DNA of 64,000 bases, taken from Amylostereum areolatum. Lineage: Eukaryota > Basidiomycota > Agaricomycetes > Russulales > Stereaceae. How positions within the stretch are numbered: the stretch's first letter is position 1; each line of letters starts with the position of its first letter. The DNA lies in assembly GCA_012932865.1 (NCBI GenBank), contig SAXG01000004.1:372001-436000 (forward strand). The letters are read 5' to 3'. Shown here piece by piece: positions 1 to 11,705 of this stretch. The notes under the pieces are model-generated. The model was not told where the DNA came from. It did no database searches and was given only the letters and a program-made list of their open reading frames with translations. Made by a program: the position numbers and the translations under genes.

Positions 1-105
1 CGAGTAGGATCACAAGAAATAACACATAGGGGAGACAGACAAAGTTAGCACAGGGACCTTCTCAGCCGTAGCTCCAGTCCCAGCCGGACAGCGCAAAAGA
101 CGCAC

Positions 106-238
106 CTTTTGAGTTGCGCATCTGCTTGAGAGCAGACTTGTAGCCGAGGGAGTATTTGCCCGATTTGACGACGAGCGCGAGGCGAGCCGCGATAGACTCC
201 GTCGACTTGGCGGCTTTCGACTTTTTTGTGGGGGCCAT
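106..238 (-). CDS. RPL30: 60S ribosomal protein eL30, N-terminal exon (cut by window edge)
   Basis: Component of the large cytosolic ribosomal subunit. The exon starts [20 protein letters not shown] and runs to the conserved [11 protein letters not shown] segment, which matches the N-terminus of eukaryotic L30 (L7Ae/L30e fold). The reading frame leaves the exon at a good 5' splice site (AAAAG/GTGCGT) at base 105. A CTAAC branch-point-like sequence follows, but no acceptor is visible before base 1, so the rest of the protein lies outside the window. The lysine-rich start is usual for this protein. It is divergent from the SET-domain gene and they share about 320 bp of promoter. The identification is firm for the part that is present. 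Confidence 0.9.
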
Positions 239-557
239 TGCGCTCGTGTGGTGTCGGCGAGGTGGTGAGATCGGCGGTGGTCTTGAAGCTTGAGGATGGC
301 AGCAACACGGATGGAGCGAAAATCGACCGAAGAGCAAGCAACCGGCTATCTCGGACCGTGAGGTTCTGTGCAGTTGCTGGCAATTCCCGTAAGTATGTAC
401 CGGTCCGACAGCACCGAGGCGCGTCGCGTCCGACGCGTCGCGACTCGCCAGGCGCGACTCCTTGGGACGGTTCCGGGAACGGGTCGCATCAAAGTATCAC
501 GAGCGACAGTACAACTGTCCTCCCGCCCGACCAGGATGTCCCTTCCCCACAGCAATC
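239..557. promoter_or_regulatory. Divergent promoter region, RPL30 / SET gene
   Basis: A 319-base spacer between two divergently transcribed start codons. It has pyrimidine-rich stretches and no convincing TATA box. Short open frames in it look like chance. It presumably holds both 5' UTRs and promoters; this is inferred from position only. Confidence 0.4.
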
Positions 558-1288
558 ATGTCAAGCGCAGAAGAAGGATATGTTCCATCCCACCCTGACC
601 TCTTCATCGTCAATTTCAAACCGGGAGGTTTTCTATCCTCGCTCGTGGCACAAAAGGCATGTCACCGTTCCGTCCACTTCAGGGCATCCGTTCACTAACA
701 TGTCCTCAAGAGCTTTGTATCAGGTGAAGTGATCGCTCGGTTGGAAGGACTCACTGCGGGTCCGAAGGCGTACACGTCTGTCCAGTATGGCCCTGGTCCC
801 AACGATCATGTAGAGCTTAACTCCGATCTTGTCTATGGTGCGTTCTAAGTTGATCTGAACGGAGCATTACTCATGGGTGCCGCCAGTGAATCACTCGTGC
901 GAACCAAACGTTGCGTTTGACATGTCGTCCCCAGACCGTTCCGAGTGGAACGTACGCGCTCTCAAACCCGTAGACGAGGGAGATGCATGTGCGTTCACCT
1001 CAGTGACGGCTCCTTTCATCGTCCGCGCTGACGCCCGGTCAAACCCAGTGACATTCTTCTATCCAAGCACTGAATGGTCGATGGAACAAACCTTCGACTG
1101 CTTCTGCAGTGCCCCGGTAAGCTGCCACTCTGTCATTTGCATGAGGAATAACCTGGCAGATGCGTTTTCAGACATGTCTCAAGCGGGTCGGTGGTGCTGC
1201 CTCGCTCTCGCGGGAGGACCTCCTAGCTCGCGAGTATGTGAGCCCGTGGATACTGGCGTCGATAGCAAAACGCGACAGTACGCAATAA
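558..1288 (+). CDS. SET-domain protein (putative lysine methyltransferase)
   Basis: Five exons can be followed. The SET core is visible: a segment containing SFVSGEVIARLEG, then VQYGPG, then the catalytic/pseudoknot motif NHSCEPNVAFD, then FFYPSTEWSMEQTFDCFCSAP, where the aromatic pocket and the start of the Cys-rich post-SET segment lie, followed by CLKRVGGA. The protein is short (about 180 residues), consistent with a stand-alone SET protein of the type seen in many fungi with no pre-SET region. The first intron seems to use GC-AG (after LVAQK, base 657); the others use GTGCGT or GTAAGC donors. The stop at 1286-1288 is 72 bases from the convergent phosphomannomutase stop. Substrate is unknown: histone or another protein. 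The splice pattern is my reconstruction and is supported by frame continuity at every junction. Confidence 0.75.
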
Positions 1289-1359
1289 TGTTCTGTCGGA
1301 ATGTCGTCGAAAGTAAATTGCGATTGGAAGTCAATATCAACGACGTATGCGTCTAGAGA

Positions 1360-2440
1360 TTATTGCAAAAACAATTCCTTCACGACCTTTAAGGTGTCCG
1401 CCGGGCTGGTGACCGAGTGACCGATCGTTCGAGAATCCGTGAAGATCTCATAATCGTTTCCACCCTACCATTGCGGTTAGTTTCACGTAAAGAGATCAAA
1501 GTGTGCATCCGGTACCTTGTACGTCTTGTCCCCAAAGAAATGAATTTCTTCGAAGCCCTCGCTCTCGACGTGCCTAAGGGCATAGGTCTTATCCCATCCC
1601 GCCGGGAATACGTCGAAAGAGATTTGGCCACCGATCGCAAATGTGAGGCCGTAATCGGCGAATTTCTCCTGAAGTACTTTGACAAAAGCGGCGCGAACGC
1701 CATGGATCTGTACACGATGTTTAATCGACGGGAGGACGTCAGGGTAGATGAATTACCTTGTCATACGCTAAAAAGTCGAGTCGTTCTTGAATGCTAGAAA
1801 ATGCGACATCAGCTTCTTGAATGACAAAGGGGAACGTATACTGACGATGCGTTGCGTCCAATAGGACTGACGTTGACCATGCCATTGCGGAATTCGATGA
1901 ATGTACCGCTGAGAGATAATTGAGCGTCGAAAAGGTCGTCAATAATAGCGAAATTATACCGTTTGATGGGGATGTCCATGTCCGCGATGTAGTGTAGGAT
2001 GAAGGTGACCATCTTCTTGTACTTGTCCTCGCCAAGCCAGCTGATAAATGATTCTGACTGAAGAACCTTGCCCATCTTGTACGCTGTGAGACCATTTTCC
2101 GCAAAAGCATAGTCGAAGTCATCGACGACTAGAGGTTTTGTTGGAGGCATGCGAAAGGCTCAAAAGAGACGAGCGTACCATTGCTACCGTTGACGGAAAG
2201 CTGTTCAGCGATCTTGGTGAGATCTGAACCTCCGACAAATCCAATAACAAACTTCTTGCGGAGGTCACGTAGAAGAGTTATAATCTCAGGAGACGCCGCC
2301 TGGCTAGATATGTGAGCAAGAGGGCGAAGACGCGCGCGGGGGGGGGGGGGTCCTACTTGGCGAGCTAGGGAAAGGGTGCCATCGACGTCGAAGAGGATGA
2401 GTTTCTTGTTGGGACGATCGGCAAAGTCAGAGGATACCAT
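1360..2440 (-). CDS. SEC53: Phosphomannomutase
   Basis: Converts mannose-6-phosphate to mannose-1-phosphate in the cytosol, the step that feeds GDP-mannose synthesis for N-glycosylation and GPI anchors. The HAD-type nucleophile motif LFDVDGTLS lies about 15 residues from the start, with the two aspartates expected for phosphoryl transfer. [39 protein letters not shown] and [19 protein letters not shown] are all present in order, then HFFGDKTY and GGNDYEIF. Length and domain order agree with eukaryotic phosphomannomutase. Several short introns interrupt it, and the first contains a run of 13 G (2338-2350). It is divergent from VMS1. Confidence 0.92.
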
Positions 2441-2799
2441 GGCGAGAGAATACGGTCACAGTGTGGATGGTAGAAGGGAAGAAGGAAAGACGTGGCGGCC
2501 AGACGGTGTGTGGTGGCCAACGTGTGCGGACATTGCGGTGCTGTAGTCTGTAGATCGGGCATGAATCACGATTAGATCTAGCGGACGCGTCCTTGACTCA
2601 CTGACTCCCGCCGGTACCCGCTCTTTCGAGTGCCGCTCAATGCTCGGACTCGACATGACTGCCATCTACATCGACAATTCCCTGACTCGCCCTCCCGCTT
2701 GATCATCGACCATCCCTTATATTATAACATTTTCGCCTCCGAACACTTTTGTAGCCCTACCGCCATATCCTACCCACTCGCGACCAGAAGACACCCGAG
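2441..2799. promoter_or_regulatory. Divergent promoter region, SEC53 / VMS1
   Basis: A 359-base spacer between divergent start codons. An AT-rich patch (TATTATAACATTTT near 2718) could be a TATA-like element for VMS1. Assigned by position only. Confidence 0.35.
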
Positions 2800-4956
2800 A
2801 TGGCTCCCCCAACCCACATTCATGTCTTTGCCCTTCCACAAGACCTCATTGATACACTGACCCCGCGCAACCTGGTCTCCCAACCACATTCATCCCCTAG
2901 AGCGACGAGTCCTGACTTTGCTCCGTCGCAATCTACTACTGGAGCGAGAACATGTAACATTTGCCTTGGTGCCGCCTTCGCAGACGTAAATGACCAGCGC
3001 GCCCATTATCGCTCCGACTGGCATCGATACAATGTCAAAATTCGTCTCAAAGGTGGAACAGCCGCCTCCGAGGCCGAATTCGCTAAGCTTGTGGACAGTG
3101 CGTGCTGATTTCGTTGTATCCCTTCCACTCCAATTAACTTCATTTTCCAGGTCTTGAGGATTCGATCTCGGGATCAGCCTCCTCCTCGGGCGAGGATTCA
3201 GACGAATCAGATGCCATAAATAGTCTTTTACACAAAACCAAAATCGCATCTCGTTCTCGTTCCCCTTCACCCTCAGAGCGCGTCGCCCCTCAAACCGCCC
3301 TCACATGGTTTCACTCCCCTCCCTCCACTCAAATTGGCGTGTATCGTGCCCTGTTCCCCACCGCATCCCCTAATACGGCATACCTTGACCATCTCAAGGC
3401 CATGCAGCGCAGTGGAGGACCCGATGGGCGTAAATGGGCCATGTTCATGGTCGCAGGCGGGCACTTCGCCGGTCTTGTCGTACGCGTGAGCCCCCCGGAG
3501 GCGGAAACTGATGACACAGATGGTGTGAAAAAGAAGAAGCCAAAGCGGCCAAGACCTGACACCGAGGTTCTTAAGCACAAGACGTTCCATCGATACACCA
3601 GTAAGTTTGCGTTTGGTCCCATAACTAACTTCGTGATAGATGCTGACAATGTGACGCAGCACGTCGGAAACAGGGTGGTTCTCAATCCGTTAATGACAAC
3701 GCAAAAGGCCCTGCAAAGAGTGCCGGCGCCCAGCTTCGACGATACGGCGAGCAGGCCCTACGTGACGTGCGCCTCGTTGTTTTTCGTGGCGATATAACGC
3801 CATTGAAGTACTTCGCAGGACATAAGGAACCTTCTCCTTGATTGGGCGGACGAAATCGATCAGTGCGAACGCATATGGATTCGTGCTAGCGTTTCCAATC
3901 GCCGCATATTCTTGGATTATGACGGCGCCGTCATCAACAAAGGTATGTTGCTCTTGCGATGTCCCGTCCTAGTTCTAATCCGCGCACACATAGGCGACGA
4001 ACGACTGCGCACGTTCCCGTTTCCCACACGACGACCAGTACGTAGGTTTCTCTGTGCCCCGTTCTACGCATTCTGACTCACACGTGTAGACTCAATCCGA
4101 ACTGGCTCGCTGCCTTCTCGAACTCACGCGTGTCAAAGCCTCTCACTTTACTGAAGAGGCTTTACGTGCACAAGACGAAGCGTACCTGGCTTCTCTTCCC
4201 AAACCCAAACCCAAACCACAACCTTCCTCACAGCCCCCAGAGAAAGAGAAAGAGAAGGTTCCTGTATTATCCAAAGAGGAAGTGATCTTACGCGACAAGT
4301 GGATGCGGCTCCTCGACATGGTCAATCACGGACGACTGGATGCACTTACGACCTTCTGGGAACGTGAAGGGGAGACACTTGGTGGCATCAACGCACGCAT
4401 ACCAGAATGGACAGGAGAGCGTTACAGCACGCTCTTACAAGTTGCTGCACACACCGACCAAGAAGACGTCACACGATGGCTACTGGACGAGGCACACGCG
4501 GACCCTACGATCGAAGTATCGGGTGCAGAAGACGGTGTGCGACGAACTGCCTATGACGTTGCGTCTTCACGCAACGTGCGCGATGTGTTCCGTCGATCTG
4601 CAGGTGCACACCCAGATCAGTGGGACTGGCTTGGTGCGGCTCGGGTTCCGAGCGTGCTCAACCAGACAATGGAGGAAGAACGCGACGAGAAGAAGAAGGT
4701 CCGACGAAAGGGCCTACGCGACAAACTCCGCGAGCGGGAGAAGGAGCGAGTTCATGCAGAGCCCGAGGAGGAGGAAAGTCTCGCCCCGCCGCCAGAACCG
4801 GTGAAGGAAATCGGCAACGCTCCGAGGAAGCTGGGGGGAGGGTCCAGGGCGGCGGAGGGATTGACTGGTCTAACACCGGAGATGAGGGCAAAAGTAGAGC
4901 GCGAGAGGAGGGCAAGGGCTGCAGAGGCTCGCATGAAGGCCCTCGCAGAGCGATAA
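2800..4956 (+). CDS. VMS1: Vms1/ANKZF1-type peptidyl-tRNA hydrolase of ribosome quality control
   Basis: Releases nascent chains from stalled 60S-peptidyl-tRNA complexes and links to Cdc48 at ribosomes and mitochondria. In order: a C2H2 finger (CNICLGAAF...HYRSDWH) near residue 50; the VLRF1 release-factor-like domain starting at about residue 130 (WAMFMVAGGHFAG); the GGSQS loop near residue 258, which corresponds to the catalytic glutamine loop of the family, then SAGAQLRRYGEQAL; an ankyrin pair (STLLQVAAHTDQEDV, TAYDVASSRNVRDVF) in the last exon; and a charged coiled-coil C-terminus that could carry the Cdc48-binding VIM helix. The protein is about 600 residues, normal for the family. Four or five short introns keep frame. 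The glutamine is present, so activity is expected. Confidence 0.9.
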
Positions 4957-6492
4957 ATGTTACTACTGTAAATGTATTACACTTTAGTAGCCCTTGAGCT
5001 CGGGGTGTGAAGTCGACGATCCTTGACCCAGAGAAATCGGTAGGACTATGTACACCACCAGCAGATCCTTCAGCTTCATTCCGATATCATGCCCCTGAGT
5101 GTGATGCTAGCGTGACACCGGATGGAATCCAAAAATGTCATGCTGATATCAGACTCAACGGGCTCCCTTGGGTCGGAAGCTGAGTTCCTTCGGATTCAAT
5201 CCAATTATCTTACTAAGCTCGTCAAGGAGCAATCGGCGGGATGCTGGCTCAAATCATGCTTATCGCAATCTTATCATCCCAATGTGGAAGCAAACAAAGC
5301 ATCGTAATATATATATCATTCCGAGAACTACCATACAAAGTACATGGGGGGTGTTACAGGATGTCTACGGGTCCAAAAGGAGGAATGAAAAATGAATTAG
5401 AGTGTGTTACCTGGCATGCCAGCAAAACGGGATTGAGATAACCTAGCAAGTGCCAGCGAGCAAAAACCAGAGACCCAGGGGGACCGAGAGCGAGGAGCGA
5501 GACGACAACCACAGGCCAAGACTGCAAGCAAAGACCGAGACCGCGAGTAGAGACCAAGAACACGAGGAAAGACCGAGAGCAAAGCCCATAAGTGCGAAAG
5601 AGCCCTCGGCAACAAGAGATCCCCAGGGGTACTAGTAGGGCCTATGCATGAGTGGCGTGGTGAGACAGACGAGCAGGAAGTGAGAGATACTAACACGCAC
5701 CCAGGCTGTTGTCTCAATGCTACTCATGCTCATGAGAGAGCGGGCTGGAGACCTCGACATTGATGTGAGCGAAGGGGAAAGGGTGGGGTGGTCAAAGCCC
5801 ACTCTTTGAGGAGATTCCGATATGTGATTCCGGTCTCGAAATCAGCTATACCGGGGTCTCCAGTGGTAGATGAGATGCTGTGGCCAGGTGGAGGGAGTTG
5901 ACGTTGAGCGGTGGAGGTGGTGAGAGGAAACAAGAACGACACCGCGCGACGACGAAAATTGACATTGCTTACATAATCGACTTCAGACTCATCGCGCGGG
6001 GACTCCGTTCTTTCCACTTCTTACAAATGCCAGTGAAATGGGCTTGAAACCGACGGACCAGCTTGTGCTCACGCTGACTTTGGCGTGGAATTGGCTTACA
6101 CTGACGGAAAAGCGGGATGGAACTCGAATCAGGGGTTTAGATTCAAGCTGACGTGAAGCCAGCGTGAACCTCCGGTCACGCCATTCGACTCACCCCAACT
6201 GGCCATCATAGATTGATGCTGAGGCAACTGCTGGTGGTGTACCAAATAGCAATTGAGATAGCCTTAATCATGCCCGTTATTTGTGACCATGGGTTGGTCC
6301 AAGTTGTTCTAACAAAACACGCTCGTTACAATGTGACCCTACGCGTTCTATACGTCATCACGTCACGTTTGCCGTTGACCTCGACGCGTCTCACCAAACC
6401 AGCACCAAACATTTTTCCTCCTTTCACGCTGAGGTCTATCGTCTGCCTCTGCCGTTGCCTCATATCCACCGTAGTACTTGAACCCAGAAGGT
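4957..6492. other. Intergenic, no supported gene
   Basis: About 1.5 kb between VMS1 and POL3. Open frames are short, in mixed phase and low in conserved motifs. A stretch at 5352-5695 starts TGTTAC and ends TAACA, which is LTR-like, but no target duplication and no retroelement protein was seen. The last ~300 bases must contain the POL3 promoter. Confidence 0.5.
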
Positions 6493-7712
6493 ATGCCTGC
6501 GGCGAAAGAGAACGGGCAACGCCCTAGGTGAGCACCAAACTTCAACGTCTGGTCCGGCGCGTTCTTACCATTCTCGCGTGTTCAAGACCGGATGACGGCC
6601 CAGTGGCGAAGAAGCGCAAACTTACCAATACGACAAGTGGGACACAACGCGCACAACCACTAGGAAGTCAGCCCTCATTTGCTGATGTGCTTGAGAAGCT
6701 GAACAAGGAGACGGATGGCAATGCTGGTGTGTGCGCATTGGACTTGGTATCTATTATATCCCAACATAAGATGTGGCAGATGCTGAAGGAGGTGCTGATC
6801 GCTGGGCTCGGCCAAAGCTTCCAGCCCTCAACCCAGCGAAGGACCGTATATGTTTGTCGCGTTGCATTGTGTCATCTGTTCTGTTCTGACCAAATGTCCG
6901 TAGTGTTCCAACAGACCGACGTGGAAGAAGCTGTTGACGGCGGGAGCGGTGTGGTGCAGCTCAGAATGTTTGGTGTGACCGAGGTGCGCTACACGCTACA
7001 CGTCATGTACTGAACCAAACTCTGACCCTCCCGTGTCATCAGTTAGGACACAGCATTATGGCGCTCATCACCGACTTCCTTCCATATTTCTACATACCTG
7101 TCCCAAGAGGTTTCGAAAACAGCGATGTTTACCCTTTCATGAACTATCTTAACGTATGCAATCCCCCTCTATGTGTCTACTATCTACTCACGAGGATATC
7201 CGCATTCAGGGTATGGTGGGCAGCATTGCAAAAGTAGATCTCGTGCAAAAACGCAGTCTGTGGGGATACCGTGGCGACGACTATGCTTTGTTCATGAAGA
7301 TCACAATCTCGGAGCCAAGGTCTCTTCCCCGAGTACGAGATAAGTCCAACCTTACAAAACTAATTGCTGACAGCTTGACTCACCCGTTGATCAACACGCG
7401 TCTTTGAAAAGGGTGAATGCGACTTCCGCAATCTTTTTTCTGGACCAGTCCCGACTTTCGAAAGCAATATTGCGTACACGCTTCGTTTCATGATCGACAC
7501 CAAGGTCGGTTCTAAGATCTACGACGCTTACTTGACGCTGACCGTCATTGACATAGGTCGTTGGAATGAACTGGATTGAGGTTCCCGCAGGGAAATACAG
7601 AATTTTGGACAACAAGAACAAGAAATCGTTGTGTCAGATCGAACTGAGCGTTATTGCCGTTTTCAGAATAGTTCGCGTCGCGGGCGTCGCGGCTCTTCTG
7701 TGCGAGATTTGA
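6493..7712 (+). pseudogene. POL3: DNA polymerase delta catalytic subunit, 5' part (split by transposon)
   Basis: N-terminal part of the B-family replicative polymerase that makes the lagging strand and proofreads. Exons: MPAAKENGQRP..., a basic segment PVAKKRK (possible NLS), FADVLEKLNKETDG, VFQQ-like FQQTDVEEAVDGGSG, MALITDFLPYFYIPVPRGF, VDLVQKRSLWGY, then WIEVPAGKYRI and SLCQIELS, all typical of Pol delta before the exonuclease domain. The exon then runs into the left TIR of a transposon at base 7654, adds 19 foreign residues and meets TGA at 7710-7712. In the uninterrupted gene the exon would end GTTAA followed by a GTACGT donor, now at 19091-19092. A protein made from this part alone lacks exonuclease and polymerase domains. 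Confidence 0.93.
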
Positions 7713-8055
7713 GGCTCAGCAAAGATTGTGCTGTATCTCCTCAACCGCTGCACGTATCGACCTGAAAATTAGCACGTTTTCATCGCACAGGCTGCCCCCT
7801 GTGCCCCCCATATTTATTTCGACGATGCGGTGTGAATTATGACGGGGTAAAATCGGACCCCCTCCTAGCATGTTTCACTCGTTTCCTACGTGTAGTGTAC
7901 ATATAATCGAATCCTGACTGGATAGAAATGTTGCGAGTACAGTCGCATTGTGCCCCCCAGCAAAAAAAACGAGACATTCGGTGTGTGTGGAACAGGAGAC
8001 ACCGTGCCGCGCGAGGTGCACAGCCGCTGTTGCATCTTCATCTACAACCACCACC
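7654..8055 (+). repeat. Element 1 left terminal inverted repeat
   Basis: About 402 bases that match the reverse complement of 18687-19088 with about three substitutions. The inner edge is at CTACAACCACCACC, after which the two ends diverge. The transposase start codon is only 27 bases further in, so the repeat must contain its promoter and 5' UTR. Confidence 0.95.
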
Positions 8056-8081
8056 TGCACACTCCGACAGGCTCTCCTCTC

Positions 8082-9325
8082 ATGACGCGTGGCCGGCCTG
8101 TCTCTGATGACCTTCGGGGGGTTCTTCTGACCATGGCCGCTCACGATTCGGCTCTGAATATCCACAAGCTCACCCAAGTTCCCCTTCGAACGATTCAAGA
8201 GATCCTCAAGGACTTCCGAGAGCGCCGACAAGTGTCACGGCGACGAGTGAGTCATGAGACACGCGGAGCGAACCGTACTTTGGTATTGGATGATGTACAG
8301 GTGCGTTGATGCTTCAGATCTGGCCCTGCCCTCAGCTGACAGCAACTCTTCCATATGCTCCAGTTTCTTCATGGCTGGGTAGGTTACCGTCCGGACGCCT
8401 TCCTTGATGAGATGCAGGAGCTCTTAGAGACCAGACGTGGGGTCTCTGCGAGCCCATCAACAGTATGGAGAGCACTGAAACGTAGTGGGTACACAATGAA
8501 GAAGGTGCGCATGTGTATACTACACTATCCTTCTCGCTCCTACGATGCCAGCTCTGACCACTGCTCTTTGTTAGATGTCTCGTGATGCCCTCGAGCGTAA
8601 CGAGGACAAAAGATCGGAGTATCGCTACCTTTATGGTAGCCAATACACTCCCGAGCAGACAGTGTTTGTCGATGAGAGTGCCTTTGACCGCCGAACTGAT
8701 ATACGAGGCTACGCATGGGCTCTATCAGGCAAGCGTGCCGTTCGGTGCTGTTTTTTTGTCCGCGGAAAGAGGTCTGTGTCTATTTGTGTCTGCTATCTGG
8801 TGCCTGTTAACACAGAATGGTGCTAGATACTCCCTTCTACCTGCACTAGGCCTTGACAGAGTTGTTTATGCAAAAATCATCGAAGGCTCATTCACCTCAG
8901 CGCGTTTTCGGGTCTTCATAGAAGGTTTACTTGATCGTATGCAACCATATCCTGCTCCGTGCTCGGTCATCGTGATGGATAATGCCCGCATTCACAAGGA
9001 TGCAGAGACTATGCAGATGATCCAGGATAGGTGAGCTGCCTAAGCATGACTATCATAGCCTTGTCCTCATATTGGGTGAACTAAATGTAATAACAGGGGG
9101 ATGCGGGTGCTATTCCTCCCACCATATTCTCCTGATTTGAACCCAATTGAATTGGGCTTCTCGGAGATGAAGGCACGTGTCCGTCGGGAGAGGATTCTTG
9201 GTCGAGAGGATGTTGATCAGGTTGTTGATGATACTTATGTTTATACTCATCTCTATGATGTTGCCTACACTACTATCACAGCTAGTCATTCTGCGGGGTT
9301 CTTTCACCACTGTGGTTATATCTAA
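8082..9325 (+). CDS. Tc1/mariner-like DDE transposase (DD34E)
   Basis: Cut-and-paste transposase of the DDE_3 type. Six exons joined by five short introns give one open frame. N-terminal helix-turn-helix region: [20 protein letters not shown]; then [15 protein letters not shown] and a second HTH-like part [16 protein letters not shown]. Catalytic core: [10 protein letters not shown] (first D), [22 protein letters not shown] (second D), [18 protein letters not shown] (E), with 34 residues between the second D and the E. It ends [12 protein letters not shown], the aromatic/Cys tail common in this group. No stop or frameshift was found, so it may be active. An upstream ATG at 7950 lies within the TIR; I chose 8082 because homology starts there and 7950 has no family-like sequence. 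Confidence 0.88.
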
Positions 9326-10783
9326 AATAAAGTTGAACTTCACATTGGTGCATGCACAGGAAGATTATGTAAAACTGGTAAAAAAGTATCATACGTGAAG
9401 ATATAACTTTCGCAAACTTGACAGAAAAAGGGTAACACTTAGTTGCCCTCAGTCACCCTACAACTTGTCCACATCCTCAGCAACATACTGGACTAAACGA
9501 TTAGCAATCCCCCACGGAATCTTTGTAACTTCCGCAAGTTTGTCCGTATCCAAACCACATAGATCACCAAGATCAAATAATCCCTGGCCAACGAATTGCG
9601 GAACGTACTGCGAATAGTTAGGAGAGCGATGGCCTCGGTATGGATCACTATCCAACAACGTGAACCACTCTTCGATTCCAGGGTAGTCAAGCGGGGCATG
9701 ACGCTTGGCTGGAACAACAGCTCGATGGACTGGTGTCAAGTCAGGTCCTGCAGGTGGGGTGGGGGTGGATGGTGGAAGGGAAGGAGGCGGAGCCATGAAT
9801 CGTTGAGCAACATTGGTGGCAAGCTCAGCCCAAAAGTCGACTGCACCACCTGCACTTGTGTTCGATAATGGAGCCTTAGTCTTGACGAGAGCTTGGCGAG
9901 AGATTTTATCCTCAAGGTTGAGTTCAGGAGGCGGAAAATCTATAGTAGCCTTGTACTTGGCCTATGAACACATCAGACATTGCCTTTATCATGAGAATAG
10001 AGACATACCACCAGGTGAGCCCATTTCGCGAGGTCCTCCGGAGTGTACTTGTAGTGAACTCCGTTTGCTTGGATCAAACACGGCACCTTGTCTGTCTGGC
10101 AACGATGCTTGTTCTCGATGAGTTTCATGATCTCTAGCTCCTTCGCATCATGGTCAGCGAGTGCTGCCTTATCAGGCACAGCTGTGCGTGGAGCGGGTGG
10201 TGCAGGTTTCGAGTTCTAAGCCCAAGGTTAGAATCACGAGATGACTATCATACTACAACTCACCTTCCCGCCCCGCCCCATGGTGGAGGCCTCAGTTGTA
10301 TCCCGCAAGATAATATGCCATGGCTTGACTACACCTTTCCCGCTCTTCTTACTCTGACTCTCTGAAATATGATAGCTCACGTTCCGAATGAGAACACGCC
10401 AGCCCTTATCGTCAAAAGCCATTGGGGTTGCCTTGGCCAGCTCGCTCTTCGGGAGATAGGAGGGAAGGTATCCAAAACCAGAGATAAATGATATTGATGT
10501 GCCCATGCATAGTGCAATTGCAGCTAAGACTTGTGCGAAGGGGGTGAGGGAAGTGACTTTCGAGTCATTGCTTTCGAGGACACGGACAGTGTTGCCAGCA
10601 GGTACGGGTACCAGGAATTCAATTCCGAACTCGGAAACCTCTTCTTCTTCAGTGGGAAGGGTGTCTGAACACAATGAGCCTAAGAAAGTTGCATAGTTCG
10701 TCAAGAATAACGCACCTGAAGCCGCCGACGAGCCATCCACATCCGCATATGGGTCATCCTCCATCAGCAAAGTCGGCTGAGCT

Positions 10784-10932
10784 TCGCGATGCATGGCCAG
10801 GGCCTCACGATGCATCGCGAGACCCACCATGCCACCACGCACCGATGATGCCACCATGCACCACTGGTGCACCTGCCGGTTCCACCATATCCGCTATATC
10901 CTACCATACTGGTGGAATCTGGCCAGTATGGT
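10784..10932. repeat. Subterminal hairpin cluster of the nested Plavaka element
   Basis: Three perfect inverted repeats within 150 bases of the left end: TCGCGATGCAT at 10784-10794 with its complement at 10810-10820; TGCACCA at 10857-10863 with TGGTGCA at 10865-10871; ACCATACTGG at 10903-10912 with CCAGTATGGT at 10923-10932. Subterminal repeats are the usual transposase-binding region in CACTA-related elements; that role is inferred here. Confidence 0.6.
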
Positions 10933-11189
10933 ACGGCTGTTTGATGCATGGCAAGGTTGGTGGGGATCGGTCGGGATAGAATAGTTCACAATGCAGTTTA
11001 TTTCACAAAAATACAGGTTATTGAATTGCTACTGGTTTATGTAATACAAATCTAGCGAGAGGACAATACAGAATGCGATGAGGCGAGATGAGAGCTTGAG
11101 AACCGGCAATACAGCGACGAGAGCAACATGACAGCGAGACGGAAATGAGAGAACCCGAGGAGAGCAAAGTCCGTGTTCATCATAAATAC

Positions 11190-11702
11190 TCACCGCTTCT
11201 TCGTGGTCTTCGCTTTCTTGGGGAGGGGGGCATCCTTCGCGACCTTGCCCGGACGCTTGTTTGCAGGCCCATTGGTAGACCTCGTTGTCCGAGTCGCCGG
11301 AGGGGGAGATGGTGTATGTTCCGTGAGTGGACTTGGTAAGTCTTGGGGTGCGAAAACCTCGAGCGAAACGTCGGGGGTCGGTTGCGGCGAAGACGACCGA
11401 GCCGCTGGGTAGTTGCCGCGCAGAGCAAGCATCCCGGAGCTATTACCCGCAGGTGGTGGAGGACGACGCGCCGGCAGTATGTCTGGAGGGAAGACTTGAA
11501 TGGAACCAGTTGGGACGGCCACCAGCGTAGCCGGCGCAGATAGTATGTCGGTGGATCCTGGAGCCATTGCGTCCAGTGCAGGAGGTGGGGCTATCGACGG
11601 CGGTGGCAACATTATGGATGTGTTGGAAGCAGAGAAAAGAGAAAAACACGTACCTTCTTTTTCTTTACGTGCGTTGGAACGTGCAGCTCGGAGTCCGACC
11701 AT
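11190..11702 (-). CDS. Proline-rich, lysine-tailed hypothetical protein or lost C-terminal exon
   Basis: An open frame with several proline runs (LPPPSIAPPPALD, ARRPPPPAGN, TPSPPPATRTTRS) and a strongly basic end (KRPGKVAKDAPLPKKAKTTKKR region), which looks like a nuclear localisation signal. It lies in the same frame just after the TAA that ends the DUF6698 gene, and contains a possible GTACGT donor near its N-terminus. It could be a separate small gene or a former 3' exon of the DUF6698 gene cut off by a nonsense change. No conserved domain was recognised. Confidence 0.4.
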   Translation of the reverse strand: MVGLRAARSNARKEKEGTCFSLFSASNTSIMLPPPSIAPPPALDAMAPGSTDILSAPATLVAVPTGSIQVFPPDILPARRPPPPAGNSSGMLALRGNYPAARSSSPQPTPDVSLEVFAPQDLPSPLTEHTPSPPPATRTTRSTNGPANKRPGKVAKDAPLPKKAKTTKKR

Positions 11703-11705
11703 TAT

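Noticed and set aside
5352..5695. Solo-LTR candidate (TGTTAC ... TAACA)
   Set aside because: Flanks show no target duplication (GGGGG against CGCAC) and no second copy or retroelement gene was seen.
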